Below are positions 1 through 11,600 of a stretch of 64,000 nt of DNA, in pieces. The position numbers and the translations under genes were made by a program. Source of the DNA: Laetiporus sulphureus 93-53. Taxonomy: Eukaryota > Basidiomycota > Agaricomycetes > Polyporales > Laetiporaceae. The notes under the pieces are model-generated. The model was not told the DNA's origin. It ran no database searches and saw only the letters and a program-made list of their open reading frames with translations. The stretch covers positions 1-64,000 of the forward strand of contig NW_024468540.1 in NCBI RefSeq assembly GCF_001632365.1. Direction: 5' to 3'. Each line of letters starts with the position of its first letter. Position 1 is the first letter of the stretch.

Positions 1-1616
1 AAGAAAATCCTCATCATCTTCTACCTCCGTGATCCTAGCTGCTTCGACAGCTGGTTCCGGTTCTGCCTCCTTTTCCTTTCCCTTCGCGTCGTAGCTGGCG
101 ATGAAAGCACGGACTGCTTCATATCTCGCCTTGCTGTCGTCGGAGATATCTGAGGCCGCATTTGAAGAAATTGCCCTTGCTGCTTGGCCCCGCTTCGGCA
201 TTTCGAATTTGCCTTTGTACTTGGGGTCTGGGCATCGCTGTTTAAAAATGAAGGGGTGTTTCCCACATCATACACACAGCTTCTTCTCCAGCCATCCTTC
301 TTGTTCCTTAGTGAGGGTGGATACTCGATCCACGACCATTGCATTGGGGTCTTTCAGGGCCCATGGTGCCGATGATGATGATGTTGTAACCGTTCCACGT
401 TGTCCTGCTTTGTCGGCTCTGAACTTGGACCCCAGTTGAAGGCACAGGTCGAGGTATTCCGGCCATGTGATGGGGTCGGAAATTCCTAGGCTGTCTCGTG
501 TGACCATTGCCTGGCGTACGTCCTTGCTTCGGTGTTCAGCGATGTAACCGATGAGTGCAGTGTGCCCTAAGTTGGTCTTAGTGGCCCATTGCTGGAACTG
601 TTCTGTGAAAGATACCATTGTGGGATATGTCTTACTGCAGATATCCTTCAAATGCTGCTGCGCATCCTTATCCAGGTCGAGGGTCCTGTAGTTCACTTTG
701 AGAATGTTGACGAAGTCTTCCCATGTGCCAAGTGCCTGCCGTGCTGCTGCTTTGGTCGCATATTCGGACATGTATGTGAACGCGCCACCTTCCAAGTGCA
801 GTAAGGCCGTGGTAATCTTGTGTTCATCGTCGTTGATCTCGTTCCACCGCATCCATATACCGAGTTGTTGGAGCCAGTCCTCCAGACTTCCTTTGCCCGA
901 GTAGTGTGGAGGTTCAGCAATTTTGATGCGGGGCTTGTGCGCTTGGACCATGCCGGATGTTTGACCTTGCATCATAGTGACGCCGCGCTTGCTTTGAGCG
1001 AAGCTAGCTCGTGCCGCAGCTTAATGTTAGCTGCCTTGATTTCCATCATTTCTTTGCCTGTGTCGAGCATTGCCGCCTGGGTTCCCGTGAGCTCGTTGTT
1101 CAAAACTGTCATATGCACATCTTGCGCAAGGATCCTATCCTTGAGCTTCCCAATCTCCGTCTGAAGCATTCCCTCCTTGAGTCGGTGTTCGCTCTTGTTG
1201 TTTTGGATCAGCGACTCGAAGGCTTTCTTGTGCTCGTACATTTTGTTTCTGAGCACATTGTAGACCTTGGCGACTTCGGTACTGACCGTGAGCTTCATCG
1301 CCACAATAACCCATTTGCGGATGTGATCCGGGACTTCTCCGGGAGCGGACTGTCTGAGCGCATCTTCTAGATGCTCGAACTGGTGTCCGTCGAATTCCCA
1401 GATGGGGGGAACATAGGCGGGTAAGAGTGATGGGGTTGGGGATGCTGGTCCTCCAACTTGCGATGCAGAATCCTGCGGTCCTAGTGCAGGTTCTGGTGAA
1501 TTGCGCTGCGAGGCGCGTGGGGTGCTTCCATCGTGTGCTGACTCAACGTTTGTATGCAGAATATCATCCATTCTTTGCCTGAATGTAGATGCGTACGCAC
1601 GATCGGCTCCTTCCAT
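1..1616 (-). pseudogene. gag of element 1, broken and running off the window
   Basis: Structural Gag protein of a Ty3/Gypsy element. It starts at the ATG at 1616 (MEGADRAY). An N-terminal third with a likely coiled coil is followed by a retrotransposon-gag capsid domain (LEDWLQQLGIWMRWNEIN through YLDLCLQLGSKFRADK) and a short Cys/His segment (CxxCGKHxF then a later Cys), an atypical zinc-knuckle-like motif. Two lesions are visible: about two extra bases near 975 compared with the copy at 12460-14088, and a TGA at 268-270 where other copies have Arg inside the Cys/His motif. It is in the same frame as ORF0 upstream, separated by one stop codon. Confidence 0.88.
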
Positions 1617-1637
1617 TGTGATATAGATGTAGTTAAA

Positions 1638-2495
1638 CTAATTGAAAATGAAGCCTAGGTACTGCTTGTCCTTGACTTTCCCAATCTCCCTGATGATCTC
1701 GTCTAACCTCTGCTGCTTCCCTATCTCCTTGAAGTTGATCCTTCCTATTTCTAGGCAGCACGTGTTGATGACCTGTTTGTCGATGAAGGTGTATTCGCGA
1801 GTTCCCGTGTAGAGGTCTGCGCAGACTTTGTCTAACTCCGATGCGAGGAGTTGTACCTTCTTTCGTTTGTCCTGATCAATTCTCTCCCAGAACGCTCCTA
1901 ATATTGGTTGTGGTCTGAAGCGGGTAGCGGAGACCTGCTTCTTGAGTGTTTCGATGTGGAGGGTGGGCCTGACTTTGGATGGAAGAGGGCGAATGGGTCG
2001 TGCGTGTGTGTTGCCCTTAACGAAGTTGGGAAGGGGTCGCACTGGCTGTGGAGCAACAATGATGGGGGAAACGGCATTGGAGGTTATAAGCTCTGGGGGC
2101 AGTGCCAGCTTGCGACTACCAGTGGTAAGACGTCCTTTTCTGGGCTTGTAGCATTCGAGCGGTGGGGTGTGATCGCGTGGCTTGCAGATGATTCTGCGCT
2201 TTATGATGTGTGTGGTATCTACAACCCTAGCTGCTGCTCGCTGCCTGTCTGTGGATGATGCGCCTAGTGACGCAAGTGTGAGGAGCCTTCCACGCTCCTT
2301 GTTGGTTTCCTGATGCTTGTAGTGGGAGTCGAGGTTGATCCTGGGGGTGGCCTTGCGCTTTGAGGCTTTGGGCAGCTCAGAGTCTTGCTGAGGCTCACGC
2401 CGGGTAGAGATCAGATTGGAATGTGTGTCAAAAAAGCCGCGCGCTACGGCTGAAACTGCTTGCGCTGAAAATACGCGGCCACTTGTGTTAGACAC
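1638..2495 (-). CDS. ORF0 of element 1, unknown retrotransposon protein
   Basis: A 285-residue open frame starting about 36 bp inside the 5' LTR and ending just before gag. I recognise no known domain: no zinc knuckle, no membrane segment. The N-terminal half is basic and proline-rich (KRKATPRI, HTPPLECYKPRKGR, PVRPLPNF); the C-terminal part looks helical (LLASELDKVCADLYTG, LEIGRINFKEIGKQQRLDEI). Homologues sit in the same place in the other copies (14104-14958; 38017-38870; remnant 39627-40310). Its stop is TAG, followed in frame by seven sense codons and the gag ATG. It may be a leader or accessory protein, or an N-terminal Gag region made with occasional readthrough; which one is unknown. 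Confidence 0.75.
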   Translation of the reverse strand: MSNTSGRVFSAQAVSAVARGFFDTHSNLISTRREPQQDSELPKASKRKATPRINLDSHYKHQETNKERGRLLTLASLGASSTDRQRAAARVVDTTHIIKRRIICKPRDHTPPLECYKPRKGRLTTGSRKLALPPELITSNAVSPIIVAPQPVRPLPNFVKGNTHARPIRPLPSKVRPTLHIETLKKQVSATRFRPQPILGAFWERIDQDKRKKVQLLASELDKVCADLYTGTREYTFIDKQVINTCCLEIGRINFKEIGKQQRLDEIIREIGKVKDKQYLGFIFN

Positions 2496-2531
2496 TAAGC
2501 AGGGGCACAGAAAATGTCAGATTGTTTCTAA

Positions 2532-3254
2532 TGTCACAGTAACACCGGACAAGAGATCAAAAAAGACTAAAAAGGGACAGTCACGTGGAACGTGCCGCCC
2601 TGATCCCCCTGATCCCAAAAGTATCCCCCTGAACCCTATGTGGTGCAAGAGCCTGTTGACTTACTGGTCGATGTGGCAGATGCAGGAAAGGGTGAGAGAT
2701 ATATGAAGGAGCTGGTGGGCTCAGTGAGTGCTACAGGTAGTAGACGAGGAGAAACAATCTGAGGTTTCGTCCCCTACATGGCTGGTCTTATATACACATA
2801 CAGCAGGCTATCTTACCTAAGCTACCTATCTACGGGTATAAGCAAATGGCCGTACATGAAACAATAGGATGTCCGGAAGTAGAACAATAAGTGGGAAGAT
2901 CGATGGTTGCTGCAGTAATGCGTGTGCACATCGTGCCTATCTTGGTTTCCCTTTTGTTCTCCGGTGTGAACATCGTGCCTATCTAGGCTTCTGGCTAAAC
3001 TAATAGGAAGCGGAAGGCCGATGCATAACAATAGTCCTTGTTCCCTTTGTTCCCAAATGGGTGCCTCTATTGTATCCTGGAATAGACAGGTCTGACCGTA
3101 TCATCCACGGGTCTGGACCATAACATGTGATGTGGACTATCACCTGATCTCTACGCGTCGCGTCTGTGGCTGAGTGGCGTGAGATATTGGTGAAGCACGT
3201 GATCTGTGGTGTGAGAAAAGTCACGTGCGGACTTTGTGGCGAAAATCTGTGACA
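2532..3254 (-). repeat. 5' LTR of element 1 (LTR family I)
   Basis: 723 bp bounded by TGTCAC and GTGACA inverted ends. Inside the element are a 2-bp spacer and the 13-base primer-site candidate at 2517-2529. On the minus strand the LTR has a TATATAAGA box followed about 30 bases later by TCAGATTGTTTCT (2750-2762 on the plus strand as its complement), the probable transcript start. More than 90% alike by eye to the LTRs at 7510, 14995, 24161, 29310 and 38907. Confidence 0.93.
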
Positions 3255-3336
3255 GCTTGACACACCAGGTCGCTATCGGCCTTTGCGAAGAGGTGACATG
3301 CTAGATTAACATGCAGGAAGTGAAGGGTCAGACAGC

Positions 3337-3869
3337 ATGCATGTACCATGTATTTCTAGAATCTTGTCCATCCCTGACATGTTCATGTAGATATCTCCAG
3401 TCGCGACCTACAGCAGAGTCAGTGTGATGGCCCAGGACAGGACAAGGAAAGTGCACCCCACACAAAATTTCTCTCCAAACTGGCAGCTCTGCCCCATGGC
3501 ACAATGGGCACTGGCATTTTGTGCAGTGTTGATAATCTTGATGACGTCTTCCATGCCAATAGAATGAACCATGACAGAGTGCGCCGAAGTGGGGTGACAA
3601 GAGTTGTCAGAGTGACCATATGTCTGCAAGATATCCGGGTCAGTGAACACGGCATCCTCAGGGAGAAGGGCAACTTGCAGCTCTGTGATGGCCTATTGGA
3701 TCTCTTCCTTCGACACATACTTGGAGGGCTGTGAAGGTGGCGGAAGGTCTTGGTGCTTGGTGGTCCTTGGGATCTTGCCAGAGTGGACGTCGTCACTGGG
3801 TCCAACGTTCACACCATCGAGATGGATGGCTTGGCTCTGTACATAGTAGACAACAACAAGAGCGAGCAT
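3337..3869 (-). pseudogene. Remnant of D-lactate dehydrogenase (cytochrome), 5' portion
   Basis: The minus strand reads like the start of a mitochondrial FAD-linked D-lactate dehydrogenase: a hydrophobic lead (MLALVVVYYV), a linker with SGKIPRTTKH, then KYVSKEEIQ-AITELQ and the FAD-binding opening AVFTDPDILQTYGHS, HSVMVHSIGMEDVIKI, VPIVPWGRAASLE and GDIYMNMSGMDKILEIH. The pieces fall in different frames: a TAG sits after KEEIQ and at least two frameshifts follow. The rest of the FAD domain and the catalytic domain are absent. Family assignment is from remembered motif order, without an alignment. Confidence 0.72.
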
Positions 3870-4161
3870 GATTCCTGCACCTAAAAGGAAGCTCTATACA
3901 CTTTTGAACTCGCTGCCTGCTTCAGGATGCTTGGCCGTCGACGAGAGAGAACAGCGCGAGGTTGCGCCTTGGAAGGCAATGTAATTCCAATTTGATTGCT
4001 TGGGCCTGACAAGAGAATATAATCACAGTGAACTATATGAACGTGAGAATCATGTGACCGTTAGCAAGGAAAGCTTCATGATGAGAAGGTCAGGAATGTT
4101 GAGGAAAGCAGAGGCGCAGGTTTGAGCACCACAGTTTTGTTAGTTACTGTGAAGAGATGTA

Positions 4162-6116
4162 ATGTGTCCGGTGCTTGTTTCTAGTGCAGGCATCTCCTTG
4201 ATACTCATACTCGATGATGAGAACCAGCTTGTACTCACCAAACGTGAGATACTGCAGAATCTGCAAACCATCGTTATGATCAGAGTGCCCATGCACGAGG
4301 TCAGTCATTACACTCTATCAATTACAATTATGTACTTGCGGCTCACATGCCTCCCGTAGGTTGCATGCAACTCGATAGATGTTCTTTCTACCGAAAACTG
4401 CAAGCTCTGGTTAAGCCTTCACCATCAGCTGTCAAAGAATGGGAACAATGACTCATGTCTGCAAATCATCGACAACGTGCTCTTCATTGTCTGTCTCGAC
4501 GATGTGACACTGGAGAACCTCGCTGAGCTGTGCAACAACTTCCTGTGTGGCATATACAACCTGAAGAATGGGGTTCAGGTTGGGACGTGTACAAATCAGT
4601 GGTGTAACAAGGTGGGTTTTACAATATATACGCTTGGAATCTCTCGCTAATGCTGGAATTTACATACAGCTGCGAATCATCATGTGTGCAGATGGCTATG
4701 CTGGGACCAACTTTGAACACACTGGCATTGATGGCCATACCATCCTTCGGTAGGTGCTCAACAATGCTCATACAGTTTTTTTAGCTTACGAGTTCGCTCC
4801 ACTCTAGCTTCACCGCTGACATCTTTACGAAGGTCTCATGCTGATTGCATGTTCTATCAACCCCTCTGCCCTGACCCTCTTCCATGCGACACTCTCTTCA
4901 TACGCCAAGTCGTACAAGTACTGGTGGGCCCACCGTCGCTCCGCAGCTCAGATACGTCATCGACACCATTCCAAAGAAGCTCGAATGGGCACTCTATCCT
5001 GAGCTGCACCCTGCTATTAGGTTCACAGAAAACCATCTGAGTGACCTGATCTGCCAGAACGACTGCCAGGCATTGAAGTTCAAGGGATATGGAAAGAACT
5101 TCATCGTGAGCCATGGGATCAGCCTGGATGTGTTTGTGTGGATGGCATTCCAGGCAGCGTACTACAGGTTGTATGGTGAGTGACTGGCTTGTACAAGGTG
5201 TTGCAATGTGCTCATGATCGCTATAGGCTGCATCGAGTGCACATATGAGCGTGCAATGATGAAGCACTTCCTACACAGCCATACCAAGGCAATCCGCACT
5301 GTCCAATCACACTCGGTCAACTTCATCAAGACATTCTTCTCCGAGGTGCTGCTCAGACAGAAAATTACCATGCTGCAGACTGCATGTCAAGGGCATGTCA
5401 AGTTCATGAAGAAATGCAGCTAGAGACTCAGGCAGGACCACCACATGTACGCAATGTACTGCCTTGTGCAATGAGAGCACGAGGTGATCCGTGAGGAGGA
5501 TGAGGCACCCTCATTGCCCAGTGGGAGCATGAGCTCGTTGACAAGCACTGGGAGTGAGCGGCCAGCGCTGCCGTCGATTTTCACTAATCCGGGCTGGAGC
5601 ACGCTGGTCATGTCGATCCTGTCAACATCAAACTGTGGAAACCCGGCGCTGCAGCTGTTTGGGTTCAGGCCCATCGCAGCGGAGGGATATGGCATCGGGT
5701 ACCTCATCAAGAATGAGGGCATCTCAATCTGTGCATTGTCGAGGCACCTGCAGATGCGGCAGTTCTTGGACATGCTGGAGAGGTACCTGCTGGAAGTGCA
5801 GCAGATGCTGATCCAGTTGCACCTGAGCATGAACCCAAGGCCAGAGCCGTTTGTGGACCATGTGGGTGTCCTGCATGACTCAAAGATGGGACAGCCGATG
5901 AAGGGGCAAGTGACCGGGTACGAGAAGTATGACGATGGGAACATCATGCGTACATTTGTTCTTTCTTCTAGATGTGGCGTGCGGGTGGCTGACGGAATGT
6001 CGCTACCAGCTGGCTATCCATTCTTCGACAGTGTGGATGTCGAGCTGCTTGGACGGAGAAAGCAGATGCCAAAGTATTACAATACAGGAAGGATCATTCC
6101 TCTCGCTGAATATTAG
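4162..6116 (+). pseudogene. Carnitine O-acetyltransferase pseudogene, N-terminally truncated
   Basis: Acyl transfer between CoA and carnitine would be the intact function. Recognisable stretches in order: LTKREILQNLQTIV (4230s), VLSTENCKLW and FIVCLDD (4380-4510), NGVQVGTCTNQW, FEHTGIDGHTILR (4710-4750), LFHATLSSYAKSYK, YGKNFIVSHG, AFQAAYYRLYG, the motif ILSTSNCGNPALQLFGF (5610-5665), GYGIGYLIKNEGISIC, and a fungal tail ending LGRRKQMPKYYNTGRIIPLAEY. At least two short introns seem to remain. It is broken: frameshifts near 4829 and 4920, an in-frame TAG at 5421-5423 and a TGA about 45 bases later. The N-terminal third of the family's usual 600 or so residues is not seen. Confidence 0.85.
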
Positions 6117-7504
6117 CTGAATCGCACGCGAGGATACCTTGGCTGCGTGTGCGTGTTTCTTTGGTTGGTGTCATTTTTGCTGGGGTTCAGGAGAGAAGTA
6201 TCTGTAATAATGTCCTGCTAACTATGTAGACTGTGCACGTAAGATTGCGATTGTGGTTTGTGGGTGCTGTATCTTGGATATCGACCCATATGTATTATTG
6301 TATGTATATGATGGAATTTCTATTAGACGTTGAAAAAAAATTGTAGTGTTTCTGGACGAGCTGATTCAGTAAGTTTTCAAGACACATTTCACTTCTTACC
6401 TAGAACACACATCGTCACCTTTGCAAGCCCCCACGCATATGAACTTCTTTATGACAAGCCTTGAGATCTGACAATCCAAAGATCAGATATTGACATCTTG
6501 GCATATATATGACAATCCTCTTTCGACTTGCGGATTGGCCCAACATCTTCTTTTCCTTCCTCCGAGTAATGCTGTCATTCGTTCCTCATCAGCATCTGGT
6601 GCGTATGGGGAGGCCTCTTGATCTCGAATGGATCCGAAGCTGTTTTTCTTCCGCTTCAATAATCATATGCATATGGAGTTCTCTACATGTTTTGATTCGA
6701 TAACTGATGTAAAATGTGTCGCTGAGGCGACAGAGTCGATAAATGGTGAGTCTGGAGGTACGTAGTCCCACAATCGGCTTTCTTGACCTGAGTTGACTCC
6801 ACGTCCTTGATGCCTTGTTCCATACCTCAAAGCTAGAGTCTAGCATGCTGCAGAAGAATCTGTCAAAGTCCTTTCCAGGTATGATCAGTTGCTGCTGCCA
6901 TCACCGCTTCAATGGTGCTGACCTCTGAATTGCCATGTGGGAACCACGAGGGCCAGGAATACAGGCCACGGCGATCTTCACATCTTCTTTGTGGTGTTGC
7001 AGCCTGTAATGCAGTTCGTTAATGTGCATCTGTGGCAGCGTGAACGTGTTGTTGGGAGCAGTCATTTCTCGGTTGTAACCGAACTATACAACCACTCAAT
7101 TCTCTTCCCCTACATTGATATTGATATCGTCTCACTGCATATCTATGCACTGGCCTCATCGATGGCTTTGAGCCAGATACGGTTCCTGATGACCTGGACC
7201 TCAGCACTCAGCACTTGATCTGAAGTGTTGTTGTCCGATTACAGCAGATGAACTCGCATGCCCACGAAAGCTCTTCCAGCTCATGCTGACATCCTTGTTC
7301 TAATTCCTGATATTGATTCTTCAGTCGTTGTGAAGGGCCTGCAGTTTCTATTTCATTGCAGTTGACTTTGAGTCACTTGGGGACCGTCGATCTCACTCAT
7401 CCATATAATCAGTTCAAGGAGGTACGACACATTTGTTGCTCATCTATCCATAGCATCTGATTGTCTGCATTTCTCGCGAAGCAATAGTGAGAGATTGAGT
7501 CCAT
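6117..7504. other. Unassigned host DNA between carnitine acetyltransferase remnant and element 2
   Basis: No gene could be supported. Short open stretches (for example 6589-6846 minus, 6937-7218 plus) resemble nothing I know. A run reading FEPDTVPDDLDLSTQHLI near 7170-7220 looks protein-like but is isolated. Confidence 0.4.
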
Positions 7505-7509
7505 ATCGC

Positions 7510-8231
7510 TGTCACGGTAACACCGGACAAGAGATCAAAAAGACTAAAAAGGGACAGTCACGTGGAACGTGCCACCCTGATCCCCCTGATCCCAAAATAT
7601 CCCCCTGATCCCTTAAATGGTGCAAGAGCCTGTTGACTTACTAGTCGATGTGGCGGACGCAGGCAAGGGATAGAGATATATGAAGGAGCTTATGAGCTCA
7701 GTGAGTGCTACAGGTAGTAGACGAGGAGAAACAATCTGAGGTTTCGTCCTCTACATGGCTGGTCTTATATACATGTACAGCAGGCTATCTTACCTAAGCT
7801 ACCTATCTACGGGTATAAGCTAATGGCCATACATGAAACAATAGGATGTCCGGAAGTAGAACAATAAGTGGGAAGATCGATGGTTGCCGCAGTAATGCGT
7901 GTGCTCATCGTGCCTATCTTGGTTTCCCTTTTGTTCTCCAGTGTGAACATCGTACCTATCTAGGCTTCTGGCTAAACTAATAGGAAGCGGAAGGCCGATG
8001 CATAACAATAGTCCTTGTTCCCTTTGTTCCCAAATGGGTGCCTCTATTGTATCCTGGAATAGACAGGTCCGACCGTATCTTCCGCGAGTCTGGACCATAA
8101 CATGTGATGTGGACTATCACCTGATCTCTACGCGTCATGTCTGTGGCTGAGTGGCATGAGATATTGGTGAAGCACATGATCTGTGGTGTGAGAAAAGTCA
8201 CGTGCGGACTTTGTGGTGAAAATCTGTGACA
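7510..8231 (-). repeat. 3' LTR of element 2
   Basis: 722 bp, TGTCACGG to TGTGACA, immediately preceded (element direction) by a polypurine tract. It has two copies of a short CCCCCTGATCCC-type unit near 7577-7612, where the partner 5' LTR has one fewer. Confidence 0.96.
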
Positions 8232-8247
8232 CTACCCCCCTTTCAAG
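8232..8247 (-). promoter_or_regulatory. Polypurine tract of element 2
   Basis: On the minus strand CTTGAAAGGGGGGTAG abuts the 3' LTR. This is the expected primer for plus-strand DNA synthesis. The same tract is at 24144-24160 in element 3 and 32146-32161 in element 4. Confidence 0.88.
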
Positions 8248-8249
8248 GC

Positions 8250-8651
8250 TCATTGTCCCGAGGAGCCAAAACCTTTATTACCCCTTCTAGTTGCTCGCAA
8301 TGGTTGGTAGCTTCGGGAGGGAAGCCCTTCTGCATAATACTTAAAGATTATTTGGGCTATTCTGTCTCCCGGCTTGACCGAAAATATGAAATCCGTTGTG
8401 TTGATTAGTACGACCTTGAGTTCTCCAGTGTAATCTGGATCGACGACTCCTGCGCCCACATCAATTCCTCATGCAGCCAGTCCGCTGCATGGAGCTATTC
8501 ATGTATAGGTATGTTTGGGAGGGTCAATCGCGACTCCCGTTCCTACCACAGCTCGTGAATGCGGGGGGATTTCATGTGTTTCTGCCGCATAAATATCCCA
8601 TCCTGCTGCTTCATTTGAGGATTGTTTTGGTGATTTGGCGAGATCTGTCAT
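8250..8651 (-). other. dUTPase domain at the C terminus of element 2 Pol
   Basis: Trimeric-type dUTPase, which hydrolyses dUTP to dUMP and keeps uracil out of newly made DNA. All five motifs are visible in order and in one frame with the integrase: motif 1 NEAAGWDIYAAE; motif 2 IAPCSGLA (PRSG in the copy at 32146-32580); motif 3 GVVDPDYTGELKVVL with the catalytic Asp and the base-stacking Tyr; motif 4 KPGDRIAQII; motif 5 RRGNKGFGSSGQ just before the stop. The domain starts at about MTDLAKSP and has the family's usual length (about 130 residues). Two in-frame TGAs (8499-8501, 8469-8471) sit where Arg codons are expected. Copies occur in elements 3 and 4. Confidence 0.92.
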
Positions 8652-11600
8652 CTTATGATATAGGAAGAACTCGTCTGGATGGTCGGACATGTTGATTCGG
8701 TGTGTTGATATCGGTGCAACTTCATATGAGGATAATTCGAAGTGTTTTCCACCAAAAGTGACGACCCTGATTGGTGCTTTGGCTGCATCTGGGTGTTGCT
8801 GGTGGAATTCATGAAGAAGCTCATCGACGTTGGTAAGATTTGTTCAGGGTTCCCATGTATCATCGGAATGGTCATAGCCTTTCCATTTGACGAGGTATTG
8901 GACACTTCCCCTTACGACCTTAGAGTCTAGTATTTCTTCAACTTCGAATTCTGGTTCTTCTTCGATTTCTATAGCTGGGGGCTTTGGGGGTTCGCAGTTT
9001 GCGACCGTGTCTTGATGGTACATGATCAATTTGCTAGCGTGGAAGACTGGGTGGACCTTCATTTGCTTAGGCAGTTTCAGTTTGAATGTGACTGGGCCTA
9101 GCTTCTGAAGTACTTTGTAAGGTCCGAAGTTTTGTGTGCCTAGCTTCGCAGACTTGACTTTTACTCTGAGATCCTTTCCCTTGAGTAGTACCAGATCTCC
9201 GACTTTGAATGGGACTTCTCCCTTTTTCTCGTCAAAGTACCATTTCATCCGTGAAGCTGAAACTTCCAATGCTGCCTTTGCCTGTTCTTGTGCCTCAGAT
9301 TGGTGAGCAAATAGATGTTCCAATGAAGGGTGACATATTGATTCATGCACGTCTGGTGCCATCTTTGGATGCCGGCCATATTCGACAAAGAATGGGGAAA
9401 GTGCGGTGGACTCATGGATCTGGTTATTGTATGAAAATTCTGCCGTTGGCAGATAGTAGACCCAATCATTCTGTTTGTGGTTACAGTACATATGTAGATA
9501 CTGTTCCAACACCTGATTAACCCTTTCTGTCTGACTGTCTGTTTGGGGGTGATATGCTGTAGACATTGTAGACTTTATACCAAGTTTCTGGCAGAACTCC
9601 TGGAACAGTTTGCTCGCAAATTGAGTACCTCTGTCTGAGATAATCTGGTGCGGCAATCCGTGGAGTTTGAAGACTTCATTATAGAATACATTAGCAACTT
9701 GCGACGATGTGACTGTGTCGTCCGTTGCGTAAAAGTGCGCTCGCTTTGTGAGTCTGTCTACGACGACAAGTATTGCCATCTTCTTTTCTCCCCTAAAGTC
9801 CATGGCTGGAGGAAGTTGAGTGATGAGATCGACTGTGACGATTTCCCATGGTTCTCCTGGTACCTCATTGGGTTGTAATAGTCCGTATGGTTTTTCTCTT
9901 GAGTACTTGTTGCGTTGACAACTGTCGCAACCTTGTACGTATTGTTTAACCATTACAGACATTCCTGGCCACCAATAATTCCGCAAAATAAGCTCCAACG
10001 TTTTGAACCTGCCGGGGTGTCCGGCTGGTAAGGTGTCATGATGGAGTTTTATTAGGTCAAGGCATAGCTGTTGATCCTTGGGGACATAAACCTTTCCGCG
10101 ATGGAGCAGCAGTCCGTGCTCAAAGTTCCATTCTGCGAGGTTTTTCCCAAATTTGTGTTGTCCTGTAGTCAAAAGCGCACGATAATTTTTGGTCATCATG
10201 TCGTCTGTGAGTGCCTTCTTGATCCTTTCCAGTAGTTGAGCATCATCAACTTCAGATGCGTGAGCGGGTCGAATCGCATTGATAGCGAAAAATTCAGGTT
10301 TTAACAGCATTTGGTTCGAATTGTCGCTGTCTACCCCTCTCTCATGGTCTGGCCTCCTGGACAGAGGATCAGCACATAGCATAGTCTTTCCAGGTCGGTG
10401 ACTAAGTATGAAATTAAATCTTGTGAGGAATAATGACCAGCGCGCTTGGCGCCGGGATAATTTTTGTGCCTGATGGAAGTATGTAAGGTTGAGATGGTCT
10501 GACCAAATTTCAATGGGTTCTGGGTGTCCTTCTAAATAGTGCCGGTATTCTTCTAGTGCCCGAATGATAGCAAGCATGTCTTTGTCATAAATCTCGTAGT
10601 TCCGCTCATGTTTGTTGAGTGACTTAGAGTAGTATGCGACTGGATGCCATAGCTTGTCCTCTCCCAGTTGTTCGAGTACTGCACCAGTTGCATAATCTGA
10701 AGAGTCTGTCTCTAGACGGTATGGTGCAGTGTCGTTGGGGAGTTGTAAGATCGGGGCTGAGGTAAACACCATTTTAAGTGCACTGAAGGCTTGGTCTTGC
10801 TCTTCCTTCCATTGCCAGGGCACGTCCTTACAGGTGAGAAGCGTTAAATGTCGTGCAAGTTTCACAAAGTCCTTTATAAATCGCCTGTAGAAATTCGCGA
10901 ATCCTAAAAAGGCCTGTACTTGTTTGACCTTTGTCGGTGCGGGCCAGCCAAGTACACCTTCAACTTTAGCAGGGTCCATCTGTACTGAGTTCTTGCTGAT
11001 GATCATGCCAAGATACTCGATTGAGGACTGTTCAAAGAAGCATTTCTCCGGTTTGGCATATAAGTCATTGTCCCGGAGGCACTGTAGAACTGCTTTCACT
11101 AGTCGTCGGTGTTCATCGAGATCGTCCGTAAATATGAGGATATCGTCTAAGTAGACTACCACCTTTCCAGTGCGAATTAAGTCTTCGAGGACTGTATTCA
11201 TCATTGTTTGGAAGGTGCTAGGAGCATTGCAGAAACCGAAGTACATTACGGTGGGTTCAAAGAGGCCACGATGTGTGATGAAGGTGGCTTTCTCTTCGTC
11301 TCCTTCCCTAATCCTTATGTTGTTGAACCCCCATCTCAGATCAAGCTTCGTAAATATACTAGCATGTGAGAGTCTGTCGATGAGGTCCGAAATGCGTGGG
11401 ATTGGGAACTTGTTCTTCTTTGTGACTGCGTTGAGGTTCCTGTAATCTTGTATGAGCCTCAGTGATCTGTCTTTCTTTTTGATGAAGAAAACGGGTGCTG
11501 CGGTTGGACTCCTTGATCTCTTGATGTAACCTTTGGCCAACTCTTGGTCTATCCACGTGTCGAGCGAATTCCTTTCCTGTAGGTTCATAGGATATAACTT

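Larger units (their letters stand above)
1..3254 (-). mobile_element. Element 1: 5' part of a Ty3/Gypsy chromovirus
   Basis: The 5' LTR, primer site, ORF0 and most of gag of a minus-strand LTR retrotransposon; pol lies beyond the left edge. It is collinear with the complete element at 7510-15697. The outer end is the LTR terminus at 3254; the 5 bases after it (GCTTG) would be the target duplication, but the partner is outside the window. Gag carries a frameshift and a stop, so this copy is not autonomous. Confidence 0.93.
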
